DNA from: Pseudomonadales bacterium
GTDB taxonomy: Bacteria; Pseudomonadota; Gammaproteobacteria; Pseudomonadales; Porticoccaceae
Direction of reading: 5' to 3'
Assembly (NCBI GenBank): GCA_024234435.1
Contig: JACKOF010000004.1
Location: 1 to 64,000 of the forward strand
Length of the DNA stretch: 64,000 nucleotides
In this document: positions 8,001 to 17,504 of the stretch, one piece after another
Layout of the letters: each line of letters opens with the position of its first letter
How positions within the stretch are numbered: the first letter of the stretch is position 1
Notes under the pieces: model-generated
The model's database searches: none
What the model was told of the DNA's origin: nothing
What the model saw: the letters and a program-made list of their open reading frames with translations, nothing else
Position numbers and translations under genes: made by a program

Positions 8001-8837
8001 ATTAAAAATATCTTTCGTAAGAGCAGTTCCAATACCGGCCGGGTGCTGGTGCTGTCGCTCGTGGCAATTTGTCTGATTTTTGTGAGTCACTATACCGGCT
8101 GGCTACAGCCTGTCCGCGGACAACTGGCAGAGTTTTCAAAACCCTTTTACTGGATTACCAATATCCCCGATCGCCTTGCGGAGTGGGGCAGTCAGACGGT
8201 AGTCAGCAGAGCCCAGCTTGAGGCCGAGAATGAGCGGTTACGCACTGAGCTGCTGGTGCAGCAGGGTCGGGTGCAACGTATGGCAGCACTGGCAACTGAA
8301 AATGTTCGGCTGCGCAACCTGCTGAATGCTACGGAGCTTCTGTCCGACAGCGTTCTGGTGACCGAATTGATCGGGGTTTCTTCTGACCCAGCACAACAGA
8401 CTATTCTTATCAATCGGGGGAGCAATGATCAGGTTTATCCCGGTCAGCCAGTGCTCGATGCCGATGGTTTGATGGGGCAGGTGGTGGAGGTTTATTCGGA
8501 TCACAGCCGTGTCTTGTTGATTACGGATGAACATCACGCCCTGCCGGTTCAGTTGCTTCGCAATGGGGTTCGCAGCATCGCCGAAGGAACGGGCGACTAT
8601 GGGCGTCTGCGGCTGCGCTTTGTGACGCCCACTACAGATGTGCGGGTGGGGGATGAGTTGATCAGTTCCGGCCTTGGTGGGCGATACCCGCCTAACTACC
8701 CGGTGGGAAGAGTTTCAGCCGTGAAAAAGTCGCAGGAAGATACCTATCTAGAGGTGGCTGTCGTTCCTGCCGCCCGCCTTGATCGCAGCAGACATCTGTT
8801 GTTGATTTTTTCTGAAGTGGACCGGCTTGGGGATTAA
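8001..8837 (+). CDS. mreC: Rod shape-determining protein MreC (probable ATT start)
   Basis: Periplasmic scaffold of the elongasome. It has one N-terminal membrane helix (VLVLSLVAICLIFVSHYTGW), a coiled coil (AQLEAENERLRTELLVQQGR) and the beta-barrel domain from LIGVSSDPAQQTILINRG on. The first conventional in-frame start is GTG at 8043, which falls immediately before the membrane helix and lacks a ribosome site. The upstream in-frame codons read [I]KNIFRKSSSNTGR, which looks like a normal MreC N-terminus and begins with ATT at 8001, after GGGGCGG. No in-frame ATG, GTG or TTG exists between the stop at 7974 and 8043. I place the start at ATT with caution. Confidence 0.85.
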   Translation: MKNIFRKSSSNTGRVLVLSLVAICLIFVSHYTGWLQPVRGQLAEFSKPFYWITNIPDRLAEWGSQTVVSRAQLEAENERLRTELLVQQGRVQRMAALATENVRLRNLLNATELLSDSVLVTELIGVSSDPAQQTILINRGSNDQVYPGQPVLDADGLMGQVVEVYSDHSRVLLITDEHHALPVQLLRNGVRSIAEGTGDYGRLRLRFVTPTTDVRVGDELISSGLGGRYPPNYPVGRVSAVKKSQEDTYLEVAVVPAARLDRSRHLLLIFSEVDRLGD

Positions 8838-8840
8838 TCG

Positions 8841-9323
8841 TTGAGTCAGACGCGTATTCCTGTCAACTTCTGGGTGCTTTGTTCGTTAGTGCTGGGGTTG
8901 CTGATGGAAATTTATCCCTGGTCGGTATTTGATTATAGCTGGCAGCCACAATGGTTGTTGCTGGTCGTGGTTTTCTGGGTTTTGTGTCGGCCATCAGAAT
9001 ATGGCGTGGTGTTGGGGTTTTTTGCCGGGCTGTTGCTGGATATTGTGCTGGGTGGTGTGATGGGCCGCTATGCACTGGGTATTTGTCTGAGTGTTTATCT
9101 GCTGAAAGCTGTGCAAAAGCGCTTTCATTACGCAACTGTGCTGCATCAGCTAGCGCTGGTATTTGTTTTGGCGGTAGTGAATTCTTTGGTGACAGGCGCA
9201 ATTGATATGTGGGTTCTCGATGTCACTGCTTCGGGGCGTTCGGTGTTTTTGCCTGCTTTGCTGACGGCCTGTTTGTGGCCGTTGGTGCAGCTGCCGATGC
9301 GCAGGGTTGTGAGTGAAGAGTAG
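8841..9323 (+). CDS. mreD: Rod shape-determining protein MreD
   Basis: Integral membrane partner of MreC. 160 residues with about five hydrophobic helices; the segment DYSWQPQWLLLVVVFWVL and GFFAGLLLDIVLGGVMGRYA is characteristic of the family. Starts with TTG three bases after the mreC stop, so coupling is likely. Confidence 0.92.
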   Translation: MSQTRIPVNFWVLCSLVLGLLMEIYPWSVFDYSWQPQWLLLVVVFWVLCRPSEYGVVLGFFAGLLLDIVLGGVMGRYALGICLSVYLLKAVQKRFHYATVLHQLALVFVLAVVNSLVTGAIDMWVLDVTASGRSVFLPALLTACLWPLVQLPMRRVVSEE

Positions 9324-9395
9324 CCTGCCACTTGGGCGCAGCATTTGTTGTCAGTTGTATAATTGCACGGCCAGCCACTTAAACAGCACAGACTA

Positions 9396-9986
9396 ATGAC
9401 GCTATCTGCCGATTTTATTTTATCTTCCGCATCGCCCAGGCGACGAGACCTGCTGAAGCAGATTGGTGCCCGCTTTATTGTGCAGCCTGTGTTCACGGAT
9501 GAAACTGTTTTTGCGGGAGAAAGTCCTGTGGAATATGTGACGCGTATGGCAGAAACAAAGGCTTCGGCTGGCTGGCGGGCGAGCAATCAATCCTTACCGG
9601 TGATGGCTGCGGACACGGCGGTGGTTTTGGCGCAGAAAATTTTTGGCAAGCCGGAAAATCAACAGCAAGCTCTACAGACATTGCAGTTTTTATCGGGCAC
9701 TACTCACAGGGTTCTCTCCGGGGTGGCCATTTGTCAGGATGAACGGATAGAGAGCCTGGTTTCGGAAACGCTGGTGACCTTTCGGCATCTGGATAGAGAC
9801 GAAATGGAGCGTTATTGGCAAACCGGGGAACCTGCTGACAAAGCCGGTGCTTATGCTATACAGGGTGCCGGTGCGGTGTTTGTGGATAAAATTGAAGGCA
9901 GTTATTCCGGTGTTGTCGGTTTGCCTGTGGCTGAAACAACGCAATTGATGAGACGTTTTGGCATCCCCTGGTGGCAACAGTGGTGA
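9396..9986 (+). CDS. maf: Maf-family nucleoside triphosphate pyrophosphatase
   Basis: Maf/YhdE proteins hydrolyse dTTP, UTP and modified nucleotides to monophosphates. The signature SASPRRRDLLKQIG is at residues about 11-24, followed by the ADTAVVLAQKIFGKP acid loop and AGAYAIQGAGAVFVDKIEGS. A TTG at 9363 is in frame, but the ATG at 9396 (MTLSADFIL) fits the family start; 196 residues. Between mreD and rng, the order usual in Pseudomonas. Confidence 0.94.
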   Translation: MTLSADFILSSASPRRRDLLKQIGARFIVQPVFTDETVFAGESPVEYVTRMAETKASAGWRASNQSLPVMAADTAVVLAQKIFGKPENQQQALQTLQFLSGTTHRVLSGVAICQDERIESLVSETLVTFRHLDRDEMERYWQTGEPADKAGAYAIQGAGAVFVDKIEGSYSGVVGLPVAETTQLMRRFGIPWWQQW

Positions 9987-10008
9987 ATAGTCAAGATAAG
10001 TGGTGGGT

Positions 10009-11481
10009 ATGAATTCTGAAATTCTGATTAACATGACGCCGATGGAGACGCGTGTTGCGCATATAGAAAACGGTGTGCTGCAGGAAGTCTCTCTCGAACG
10101 CACCTATCACCGCGGTTTTGTCGGCAATATCTACCGGGGCAAAGTAGTGAGAGTGTTGCCAGGCATGCAGGCGGCGTTTGTGGATATCGGTCTCGAGCGT
10201 GCCGGTTTTATCCATATTGACGACATCCATCTCTCCGACCAGCAGCGACAGGAGCTTGCTCGAGCGGGTGAACTTGATGTCCGCCGTTTGTTGCGTGAAG
10301 GCCAGCTTGTGAATGTGCAGGTAGCCAAAGACCCGATTGGCAGCAAGGGGGCGCGACTGACAACACAGCTTTCGCTTTCCTCGCGATATCTGGTTTTTAT
10401 GCCACAGGTTTCAAAAGTTGGCATTTCTCAACGCATTGGCGAAGATGCTGAACGGGAACGTCTTAGATCACTGCTGGAAGAAGATGTGACCGATGGTGAA
10501 GGTTATATCGTGCGCACGGCTGCCGAAGGTATCAGTGACGAAGAGATACATGCCGATAAAAAGTTCCTGAAACAGCTATGGCGCCACCTTGAAGAGAAAT
10601 TCAAGGTGGCCGATGCTCCTGCGAAACTCTATGAAGATTTACCGCTGCATCTTCGAACGCTGCGTGATGTGCAAATGGAATCGGTTGAAAAGATCCGGGT
10701 GGATTCCGGAGAGTTTTTCCATGAAATGAAGGTTTTTGCCGAACAGTTCAATCCGGAAATGTCATCGAAAATTGAACGTTATACGGATGACCGGCCACTG
10801 TTCTATCTCTATGGGGTTGAAGATGAAATCAGTCGGGCGCTGGATAAGCGGGTGCATCTGAAGTCTGGCGGTGATCTGGTGATAGAGCAAACCGAATCAA
10901 TGACCACGATTGACGTCAATACAGGTACCTTTGTCGGTCACCGGAATCTTGAGGAAACTATTTTCAAGACCAACCTTGAGGCGGCGACCGCCATTTCAAG
11001 GCAGCTCAGACTGCGCAACCTTGGCGGCATTATTATTATCGATTTTATTGATATGCGGGATGTTGAACACCAGCGTCAGGTGCATCGAATATTGGAGAAA
11101 TCCCTGGAAAGGGATCGCGCCAAAACGGTGATTACAGGTGTTTCTGACCTGGGCCTAGTGGAAATGACACGCAAACGTACCAGTGAAAGTCTGGTTCAAA
11201 TGCTGTGCGAGCCATGTCCCGCCTGTGATGGCAAGGGCAGCATGAAATCCGCAGAAACGGTCTGTCATGAAATACTGAGAGAAATTTTGCGAGAAGCCAG
11301 GGCGTTTGAGTGTGACCGGTTTTTGGTGCTGGCCGCGCCGGTAGTGATAGATCGGCTGCTGGATGAAAATTCTGCTAACGTCGCTGATCTGGAGGAGTTT
11401 CTTGGACGTCGAATAGAATTGAGAGTGGAAGATGTTTACTCCAGAGAGCAGTATGACATCATTCCCGTTCACGCCCATTAG
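10009..11481 (+). CDS. rng: Ribonuclease G
   Basis: Endoribonuclease of 16S rRNA 5' maturation and mRNA turnover. An S1-like domain lies at about residues 35-125 (YHRGFVGNIYRGKVVRVLPG). The catalytic core has the metal-binding acids of TTIDVNTG and IIIDFIDMRD, followed by GLVEMTRKR and the zinc-link cysteines in CEPCPACDGKG. 490 residues with the ATG at 10009 (MNSEILIN), which matches the family better than the GTG at 10000. It lacks the long RNase E C-terminal scaffold, so it is RNase G. Confidence 0.96.
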   Translation: MNSEILINMTPMETRVAHIENGVLQEVSLERTYHRGFVGNIYRGKVVRVLPGMQAAFVDIGLERAGFIHIDDIHLSDQQRQELARAGELDVRRLLREGQLVNVQVAKDPIGSKGARLTTQLSLSSRYLVFMPQVSKVGISQRIGEDAERERLRSLLEEDVTDGEGYIVRTAAEGISDEEIHADKKFLKQLWRHLEEKFKVADAPAKLYEDLPLHLRTLRDVQMESVEKIRVDSGEFFHEMKVFAEQFNPEMSSKIERYTDDRPLFYLYGVEDEISRALDKRVHLKSGGDLVIEQTESMTTIDVNTGTFVGHRNLEETIFKTNLEAATAISRQLRLRNLGGIIIIDFIDMRDVEHQRQVHRILEKSLERDRAKTVITGVSDLGLVEMTRKRTSESLVQMLCEPCPACDGKGSMKSAETVCHEILREILREARAFECDRFLVLAAPVVIDRLLDENSANVADLEEFLGRRIELRVEDVYSREQYDIIPVHAH

Positions 11482-11506
11482 ATGGTAAGGATATACCGCA
11501 GCTAAC

Positions 11507-14500
11507 ATGGCAGTAAACTGGAAAAAAATACTGGTTTTTCTTGCCCGCAGAGTTTGGTTTTTCTCTGCGGCGCTACTGGTTACCCTGGCGGTATTGGTTT
11601 CTCTCGGCAGGCAGGCCATTGATGGGCTGGAGAGCTATCGCCCGGCGTTAAATGAATACGTCTCTGAATTGCTTGGTGTACGGTTTCGTGCTCAGCGCTT
11701 ATCCGGCAGCTGGGAAAAACTGATTCCCAGTATTACTGCCGAGGATATTGCGCTGTTTGGCGACGCTGACCAGACTGAGCCGGCAATGACTCTCAGTTCG
11801 TTGACCTTTGATCTGAATTTTTTTCAAAGCCTTTTTTCGTGGGAGCTGATCTGGCACGAGCTCACTTTTGGCGAAGCCCGATTGACATTACAGGAGAATC
11901 GGCAGGGGCAGTGGAGTCTGGCCGGTTTGTCTATGGGCGGCGGGGCTTCCGGCAGCAATCTGCTGGATGTCATCTTTCTCAGTGATCATATTGAAATAGC
12001 CGAACTGCAGGTGACACTGGCCTTCTATTCGGGCACTCGCACCATTGTGAATGCACGGGATATGGTGGTGGAGAGTGATGGTGATTTTCACCGGTTACAC
12101 GCATCGCTGGCTCTGGATGGGCAGCAGGAGTCTGCCAGGCTGGTGTTGGAAGGCGTTGATGATACCGGGAGCTACCAGGATTTTTTCGGCAGCGGTTATC
12201 TGAAGCTCAGCAGGATTAATTTTGATGGATCTGTCAATGCGATCCTCAAAAACTGGTTTCCTGAATTGGTGGCGCGGGTTGGAGATATACAGAGTGATCT
12301 GGATGCAGAATTCTGGATTGACCTGCAGGGGCTGGACAAGTTCGAATGGGTGGGGCTGGTTCGAGCAGATGAAATCCCCATGAACTGGCTGGCAGATGCC
12401 GAGCCGCTGAAAAACTTCCGTGCCGAGGCAACAGGGTGGTTCAGTGCGGGCAATAGCTGGGGCATGCGCTGGCAGGGTGTGGATTTTGATTGGGGTGAAT
12501 TCGATATTGAGCCATTTAATGCTGTGTACTCTCAGCAGATGGGGGGCAACTGGGGAAGTGGTTCGCTCTATTTTAATCGACTCAATGTAGCCACCTTCGC
12601 AGAATTATTGCAAGGCACAAAACTGCCGCCCGAAGCGATTCTCAATGCGCTGGACAATTTGCAGCCTAAAGGCGTGTTAAAACGCATTCATCTCCAGATC
12701 GGATTGCAAGAGGGTGATCCGGCAGTGCATGCCAGAATGAACATGGATGATATATCCATTGCTTCCTGGCATGGTGCGCCCGCCAGCCGACAGATCAATG
12801 GCTATGCAGAGTTTTACAGTGAGCAGGGTGTGACAGAAGGGTTAGTTGAACTCGACAGCCCCGATGGTTTTGCCATGTATTACCCCGCAGTTTACCCGGA
12901 TTATATGGAGCACAGCTCGATCAAGGGGCAAGTGCGCTGGCGCTGGGATCAGGTCGACAGTGCGGTGAAAGTTGCAAGTGGACCGATAGCGGTCGGCGGT
13001 GCAGAAGGGGTCGGACGCGCATACTTGTATCTGGATATTCCAGTGGGTAGTGACCGGGTTCCTGAAATGTTTTTACTGGCTGGCGTGAAAAATACGCATT
13101 CCCGGTATCGGAACCGCTACTTACCTGAAACGCTGAATGATGGATTGCGGACATGGCTTGAATATGCCCCTACAGATATTGATGTTGCCGAAGCGGGATT
13201 TATCTGGCGTGGTGCTCTGAAGGGCGAACATTCGGGGCGGACAGTGCAACTGCACCTTAATGTAGAAAACAGTGAGCTGGCTTTTCAGCCTGACTGGTTA
13301 CCCTTAAAGGCATTTAATGCCCGCATTGATCTTGATGACACCGAATTCAATGGGGCCGTAACGAAAGGCATGTTGGGTAATGTCAGGATTGACTCAGCAG
13401 ATGTCAGCCTGATTTCGAGCAAGGAAACAGACAGTACACTGTTGCTTATAAAAGCCAAGGCAGAAGGGGATATGGGGGAAGTGCTGTCCGTGCTGCATCA
13501 GTCGCCATTGGCGGAACGGGTATCGGCACTGCAAGACTGGAACATCTCCGGTAACTCTTACCTGGATCTCGACCTGGCCATTCCGTTAACCGCTGATAAG
13601 GCGGGGGAGCATTATCGAGTTGATACGACCTTTGGGAATGCACGGTTTACTGATATTGCCGGAGATCTTGTCTTTGAAAAACTGGAAGGCAGTTTGCGAT
13701 ACCGGCTCAATGACGGTTTGAATGCAAAACTGATTACTGGCACATTCTGGGATCAGCCGCTGAGGGCCAAGATTGTTAGCGAAATAACCGGAGACGGAAT
13801 GCTGACAAAAATTCAGGGCAGCGGAATGGTTGCTGCCGAAAAACTGTCAGCTTATCTGAGTTTGCCACAAGGGCAATTGCTCAGTGGTGGCACGCGATAC
13901 AGTGCAGAATTGCAATTACCTTTTACGAACAATGCCGAAGTGGTAGAGCCTCAGAAGCTGTATCCGCGACTCTCAGTCAGCAGCGACTTGAAAGGACTTG
14001 CTGTTGATCTGCCTCGGCCATTTGCAAAGAAGGCGGATGACGTTCGCAAAACCGCGCTCAATATCGGTTTTAATAAAACCACCGACGTTAACATTCACTT
14101 TGGGGATCTGGTTGACAGCTCACTGGAGTTGCGTAACGGTGAAGTGGTTCGTGGTGCGCTGGCGATTAACCAGCCTTTGACGGAAATGCCAGAGCAGGGA
14201 CAGTTCAGCGTTGGAGGTTATCTCTCGCGGATGGATTTGTCCGAATGGCGGACTGTTTATGGCCTTTGGCAAAACAACGGGGCCAGTCTGTCAGTTGGCA
14301 CTGCATTAATGCCAAAACTCGATTTGCGATTTGATCAGGCTGAAATAGGTGAATTCAGGCTGCGCGATGTGCTGCTAAAGGGAGCCAGGCAGGGCTCACA
14401 GTGGCAGTTGAATCTCGATAGTGATCTTGCAGCTGGCGATGTAATCATTTTGCCAGATGCAGATCGTTCACTAACCATTGCCTTGAGTCGTTTGTCTCTT

Positions 14501-15481
14501 CCAAAAGCAGATGATAGCGCCGACCCTTTGAAGAACATCAACCCGGCGGATATTCCTGCGGTCAATTTTTCTGTGCAGGATTTCAGTGTGGGGGCGAATC
14601 ATTATGGCAGCGCCTCGTTTGCTGTTTTGCCTCAGCAGGAAGGCGCGCTGTTTAACAATATTCGGGCTAAATTCGGCGGGCTTTTTCTTGGTGATCACAT
14701 TGGCGAAAGCAGCGAAACCAGTCTGCTTTGGTTATTGAAAAAGGGGCAGCATTCGTCCGAATTTGATGGCGTATTTCATGCCGGGGATATAGGTGAGGTA
14801 CTGGAGCAGAGAGGAATGGCTAAAGCACTTGACAGTAAAGAAGCCTACTTCCGTGCCAGTCTTGGATGGCAGGACACACCTGCGAATCTGGCTATAGAAA
14901 ATGTAGAAGGTTCTCTGGCTATGGAGCTAAACAACGGGAAATTCTACAAATCGCCTGGCGCAGCAACCAATGCTCTGATGCGCACGATCAGCCTGTTTAA
15001 TTTTGCTAACTGGGCGCGGCGGCTCCGGCTCGATTTTTCTGATCTTTTCCAGAAAGGCATGGACTATAAAAACCTCCATGGCGGCCTGATTTTTAATCGG
15101 GGTGTCATGCATTTTGATCCCGCTCTGGTCGTGGAGATGTCATCCGGCAGAATGAAGATGCTTGGCAACGCCAATCTGATAACCGAACAAATTGACGCAA
15201 CTCTGGTGACAACGTTGCCGGTGGGTACCAACCTGCCGTGGATGGCCGCACTGGTTGGCGGATTACCGGCTGCGGCAGGTGTTTACGTGACCGGAAAAAT
15301 TTTCAAGAAACAGGTCGACCAGTTATCCAGTATCGGTTACAGCATCAAAGGGTCTTGGGATGACCCATCGCTGCAAGTGAATCAGATATTCAGCGATAGC
15401 CTGAGGAAGGCTAAGGGGGTGGATAATGGAGCGACCCTGCCAGAGAACGGCCAACCAGATCAAAAGGTCGATTTACAATGA
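11507..15481 (+). CDS. yhdP: YhdP-family AsmA-like inter-membrane protein
   Basis: Very large (1324 residues) inner-membrane-anchored protein of the AsmA/YhdP group, which spans the periplasm and is thought to carry phospholipid to the outer membrane. One N-terminal membrane helix (VWFFSAALLVTLAVLVSLG), then a long beta-rich body, and the family C-terminal block with NALMRTISLFNFANWARRL and a TTLPVGTNLPWMAALVGG segment. ATG start 25 bases after rng. The stop overlaps the next start (ATGA). Confidence 0.94.
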   Translation: MAVNWKKILVFLARRVWFFSAALLVTLAVLVSLGRQAIDGLESYRPALNEYVSELLGVRFRAQRLSGSWEKLIPSITAEDIALFGDADQTEPAMTLSSLTFDLNFFQSLFSWELIWHELTFGEARLTLQENRQGQWSLAGLSMGGGASGSNLLDVIFLSDHIEIAELQVTLAFYSGTRTIVNARDMVVESDGDFHRLHASLALDGQQESARLVLEGVDDTGSYQDFFGSGYLKLSRINFDGSVNAILKNWFPELVARVGDIQSDLDAEFWIDLQGLDKFEWVGLVRADEIPMNWLADAEPLKNFRAEATGWFSAGNSWGMRWQGVDFDWGEFDIEPFNAVYSQQMGGNWGSGSLYFNRLNVATFAELLQGTKLPPEAILNALDNLQPKGVLKRIHLQIGLQEGDPAVHARMNMDDISIASWHGAPASRQINGYAEFYSEQGVTEGLVELDSPDGFAMYYPAVYPDYMEHSSIKGQVRWRWDQVDSAVKVASGPIAVGGAEGVGRAYLYLDIPVGSDRVPEMFLLAGVKNTHSRYRNRYLPETLNDGLRTWLEYAPTDIDVAEAGFIWRGALKGEHSGRTVQLHLNVENSELAFQPDWLPLKAFNARIDLDDTEFNGAVTKGMLGNVRIDSADVSLISSKETDSTLLLIKAKAEGDMGEVLSVLHQSPLAERVSALQDWNISGNSYLDLDLAIPLTADKAGEHYRVDTTFGNARFTDIAGDLVFEKLEGSLRYRLNDGLNAKLITGTFWDQPLRAKIVSEITGDGMLTKIQGSGMVAAEKLSAYLSLPQGQLLSGGTRYSAELQLPFTNNAEVVEPQKLYPRLSVSSDLKGLAVDLPRPFAKKADDVRKTALNIGFNKTTDVNIHFGDLVDSSLELRNGEVVRGALAINQPLTEMPEQGQFSVGGYLSRMDLSEWRTVYGLWQNNGASLSVGTALMPKLDLRFDQAEIGEFRLRDVLLKGARQGSQWQLNLDSDLAAGDVIILPDADRSLTIALSRLSLPKADDSADPLKNINPADIPAVNFSVQDFSVGANHYGSASFAVLPQQEGALFNNIRAKFGGLFLGDHIGESSETSLLWLLKKGQHSSEFDGVFHAGDIGEVLEQRGMAKALDSKEAYFRASLGWQDTPANLAIENVEGSLAMELNNGKFYKSPGAATNALMRTISLFNFANWARRLRLDFSDLFQKGMDYKNLHGGLIFNRGVMHFDPALVVEMSSGRMKMLGNANLITEQIDATLVTTLPVGTNLPWMAALVGGLPAAAGVYVTGKIFKKQVDQLSSIGYSIKGSWDDPSLQVNQIFSDSLRKAKGVDNGATLPENGQPDQKVDLQ

Positions 15482-16335
15482 GAATTTCAGCAATACAAAT
15501 GCTGGCGAGTACGAGTCTCGAAGCCAATCTGAAGCAGGCCGAAGATTTGATTGCCCAAGCGGTGTCTGAAGGCGCAAACCTCATTGTGCTGCCGGAATAC
15601 TTTGCCTATTACGGTTGTGGTAGCGGTGATTGCAGCCGTGCTGAAACGGCCTCGGAAAGAGGTGTTCTGGAAGTATCTGAGGATGGACCTGTGCGCAGTT
15701 TTCTTCGTGAGCAGGCCCGCAAGCAGGGCGTCTGGCTGGTGGGTGGTACTCTACCTGTTGCCGACAAACCGGCAGAGAGCAGGCCTTATGCTGCCAGCTT
15801 TGTGCTCGATGATCGAGGTTGCGAAGTGGCGCGCTACAACAAAATCCACCTGTTTGATGTGGATGTCGCCGAAGGTGGCGATCAGGATAGCCGTTACCGT
15901 GAATCACAGGATTATTGCCCTGGTGATACACCTGTAGTGGTTGAGACGCCGTTCGGCAAGCTGGGTTTGAGTGTTTGTTACGATCTTCGTTTTCCCGAAC
16001 TTTATCGCTACCTGTCTGCCTGTGGTGCCGAGATATTGTTGGTGCCATCGGCGTTTACTGCCGCAACCGGAAAGGCTCACTGGCAGTTGTTGCTAAGGGC
16101 TCGCGCAGTGGAGAACCTTTGTTACGTTGTTGGTGCGAACATGGGCGACAGGAATCACCCCGGCAAGCCGACGTGGGGAGGCTCAACTATCATTGATCCC
16201 TGGGGTGGTGTGATTGCGGAGATTGCAGGAGGGCAGGGTGTTGTTTCTGCGGATATTGATCTGCAGAAATTAAAACAGCTACGGCAAAAAATGCCTGCAC
16301 TTGAACATCGGCGGTTATCGGTGGTCAAAAGCTGA
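15478..16335 (+). CDS. Nitrilase-family carbon-nitrogen hydrolase (Nit2/omega-amidase type)
   Basis: Cytoplasmic amidase, 285 residues. The Glu-Lys-Cys triad is visible: Glu in VLPEYFAYYG (about residue 43), Lys in RYNKIHLFDVDV (about 122) and Cys in LSVCYDLRFPELYRYL (about 165). In this chromosomal context the family member probably repairs deaminated glutathione or acts as omega-amidase; the substrate cannot be fixed from sequence. It overlaps yhdP by four bases. In Pseudomonas the next gene is tldD; here it is not. Confidence 0.92.
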   Translation: MRISAIQMLASTSLEANLKQAEDLIAQAVSEGANLIVLPEYFAYYGCGSGDCSRAETASERGVLEVSEDGPVRSFLREQARKQGVWLVGGTLPVADKPAESRPYAASFVLDDRGCEVARYNKIHLFDVDVAEGGDQDSRYRESQDYCPGDTPVVVETPFGKLGLSVCYDLRFPELYRYLSACGAEILLVPSAFTAATGKAHWQLLLRARAVENLCYVVGANMGDRNHPGKPTWGGSTIIDPWGGVIAEIAGGQGVVSADIDLQKLKQLRQKMPALEHRRLSVVKS

Positions 16336-16347
16336 CGTAACTTCTGG

Positions 16348-16914
16348 ATGGTCAGCACCATGTTTAAAAATATACTCCGCGGCTTGTCCTTGCTCGTGAT
16401 ATTTTCCCTGGCTGTACTCACCGTCTCTGTGACTGCTGATGTCGATAAAACCATGACGATTAATCAGGCCCGCCAGATTATTGCCAGCGGTGGTGATACC
16501 GCTTTAATTCCGACGTCTGCCTGGAAGCAAATACTGACGCCGGAGCAATACCGTATTCTCTGGAAGAAAGGTACAGAGCGGCCCTTTACGGGTGCGCTGC
16601 TGAATAACAAGCAGCCGGGCACTTATGTAACGGCGGGTTGTCGATTACCCGTTTTTCATTCCAACCATAAATTTAAATCCGGCACCGGCTGGCCGAGTTT
16701 TTGGGAGGTTTTTAATAAAGACAATATCGTGCTTAAAAAAGACTGGTCGTGGGGCATGCGCCGTACTGAGGTACTGTCGAAGTGCGGTGAGCATCTGGGG
16801 CACGTGTTTGACGATGGACCAGACCCTACCGGGTTGCGTTACTGCATTAATTCGGAAGCATTGGCCTTTATACCAGAAGCAACGCCGGTGAGTGTTGATG
16901 CGCTAAAAAAATAG
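16348..16914 (+). CDS. msrB: Exported MsrB-type methionine-R-sulfoxide reductase, zinc-site lost
   Basis: An N-terminal signal peptide or anchor (ILRGLSLLVIFSLAVLTV) precedes an MsrB domain (about residues 55-180). The catalytic cysteine is in LRYCINSEALAF; GTGWPSFWEVF and CGEHLGHVFDDGPDPTG are family motifs. Both CxxC zinc pairs are incomplete: VTAGC replaces CxxC and LSKC replaces the second, so each pair keeps only its second cysteine. Zinc-less MsrBs are known. Also the position normally Cys in SGCGWPSF is Thr, so a resolving cysteine is not obvious. The ATG at 16360 is an alternative start. Probably acts in the periplasm. Confidence 0.85.
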   Translation: MVSTMFKNILRGLSLLVIFSLAVLTVSVTADVDKTMTINQARQIIASGGDTALIPTSAWKQILTPEQYRILWKKGTERPFTGALLNNKQPGTYVTAGCRLPVFHSNHKFKSGTGWPSFWEVFNKDNIVLKKDWSWGMRRTEVLSKCGEHLGHVFDDGPDPTGLRYCINSEALAFIPEATPVSVDALKK

Positions 16915-17050
16915 TGTTTTTGCCCGGTTGCTAGCCAGAATGCACTTGGACTTTCGGCTGATTCGGTTGTGTTATAGTGTTTCTCAGCGGTATTGGCAGT
17001 AAGACCGCGCTTTTAAATAACGAACGCAAAAGCAACACGGGGTGGTGAGC

Positions 17051-17449
17051 ATGCCTTTAATGGTTACAGCTTTATATGCCGGAGTGCTGGGTATTCTTGG
17101 CGTCGCGCTGGCTTTTCACGCGGGAACCGGTCGTCTGAAACAACGTATTTCACTGGGTACGGCTGATGATGTTGGCTTGTTGATCAGGGTGCGTCGGCAT
17201 GGCAATTTCACAGAATATGTGCCGCTGGCGCTGGTTTTGTTGGCGGTGCTGGAGCTGAATGGCACCAGCGCGACTATCTTACATCTGCTTGGATCGACGC
17301 TATTGATGGGCCGTGTTATTCACCCTGTAGGACTCAGTATGGAAAACATGAACCACCCTCTGAGGTTCCTGGGAACATTGTTAACCATGCTGGTACTGAT
17401 CATTTCGGCTGTTATTGCTATCTGGCAATATTTGACAGCAGTCATGTAA
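17051..17449 (+). CDS. MAPEG-family membrane protein
   Basis: 132 residues with four predicted membrane helices, matching the MAPEG superfamily (glutathione-linked eicosanoid metabolism in eukaryotes; glutathione transferase-like activity in some bacteria). Diagnostic stretch: RVRRHGNFTEYVPLALVLL followed by GRVIHPVGLS. Start set at ATG 17051, with two in-frame GTGs just upstream as alternatives. The upstream gap (16915-17041) has a -10-like TATAGT near 16975. Convergent with ychF. Confidence 0.85.
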   Translation: MPLMVTALYAGVLGILGVALAFHAGTGRLKQRISLGTADDVGLLIRVRRHGNFTEYVPLALVLLAVLELNGTSATILHLLGSTLLMGRVIHPVGLSMENMNHPLRFLGTLLTMLVLIISAVIAIWQYLTAVM

Positions 17450-17504
17450 ACCGGTCCGGGTGCGGACATCCATAATGCAACCGTGTTAGCTTTACAGGCT
17501 CCTT

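Noticed and set aside
17450..17504. Terminator between MAPEG and ychF
   Set aside because: GTCCG GGTG CGGAC is only a 5-bp stem and has no T run.
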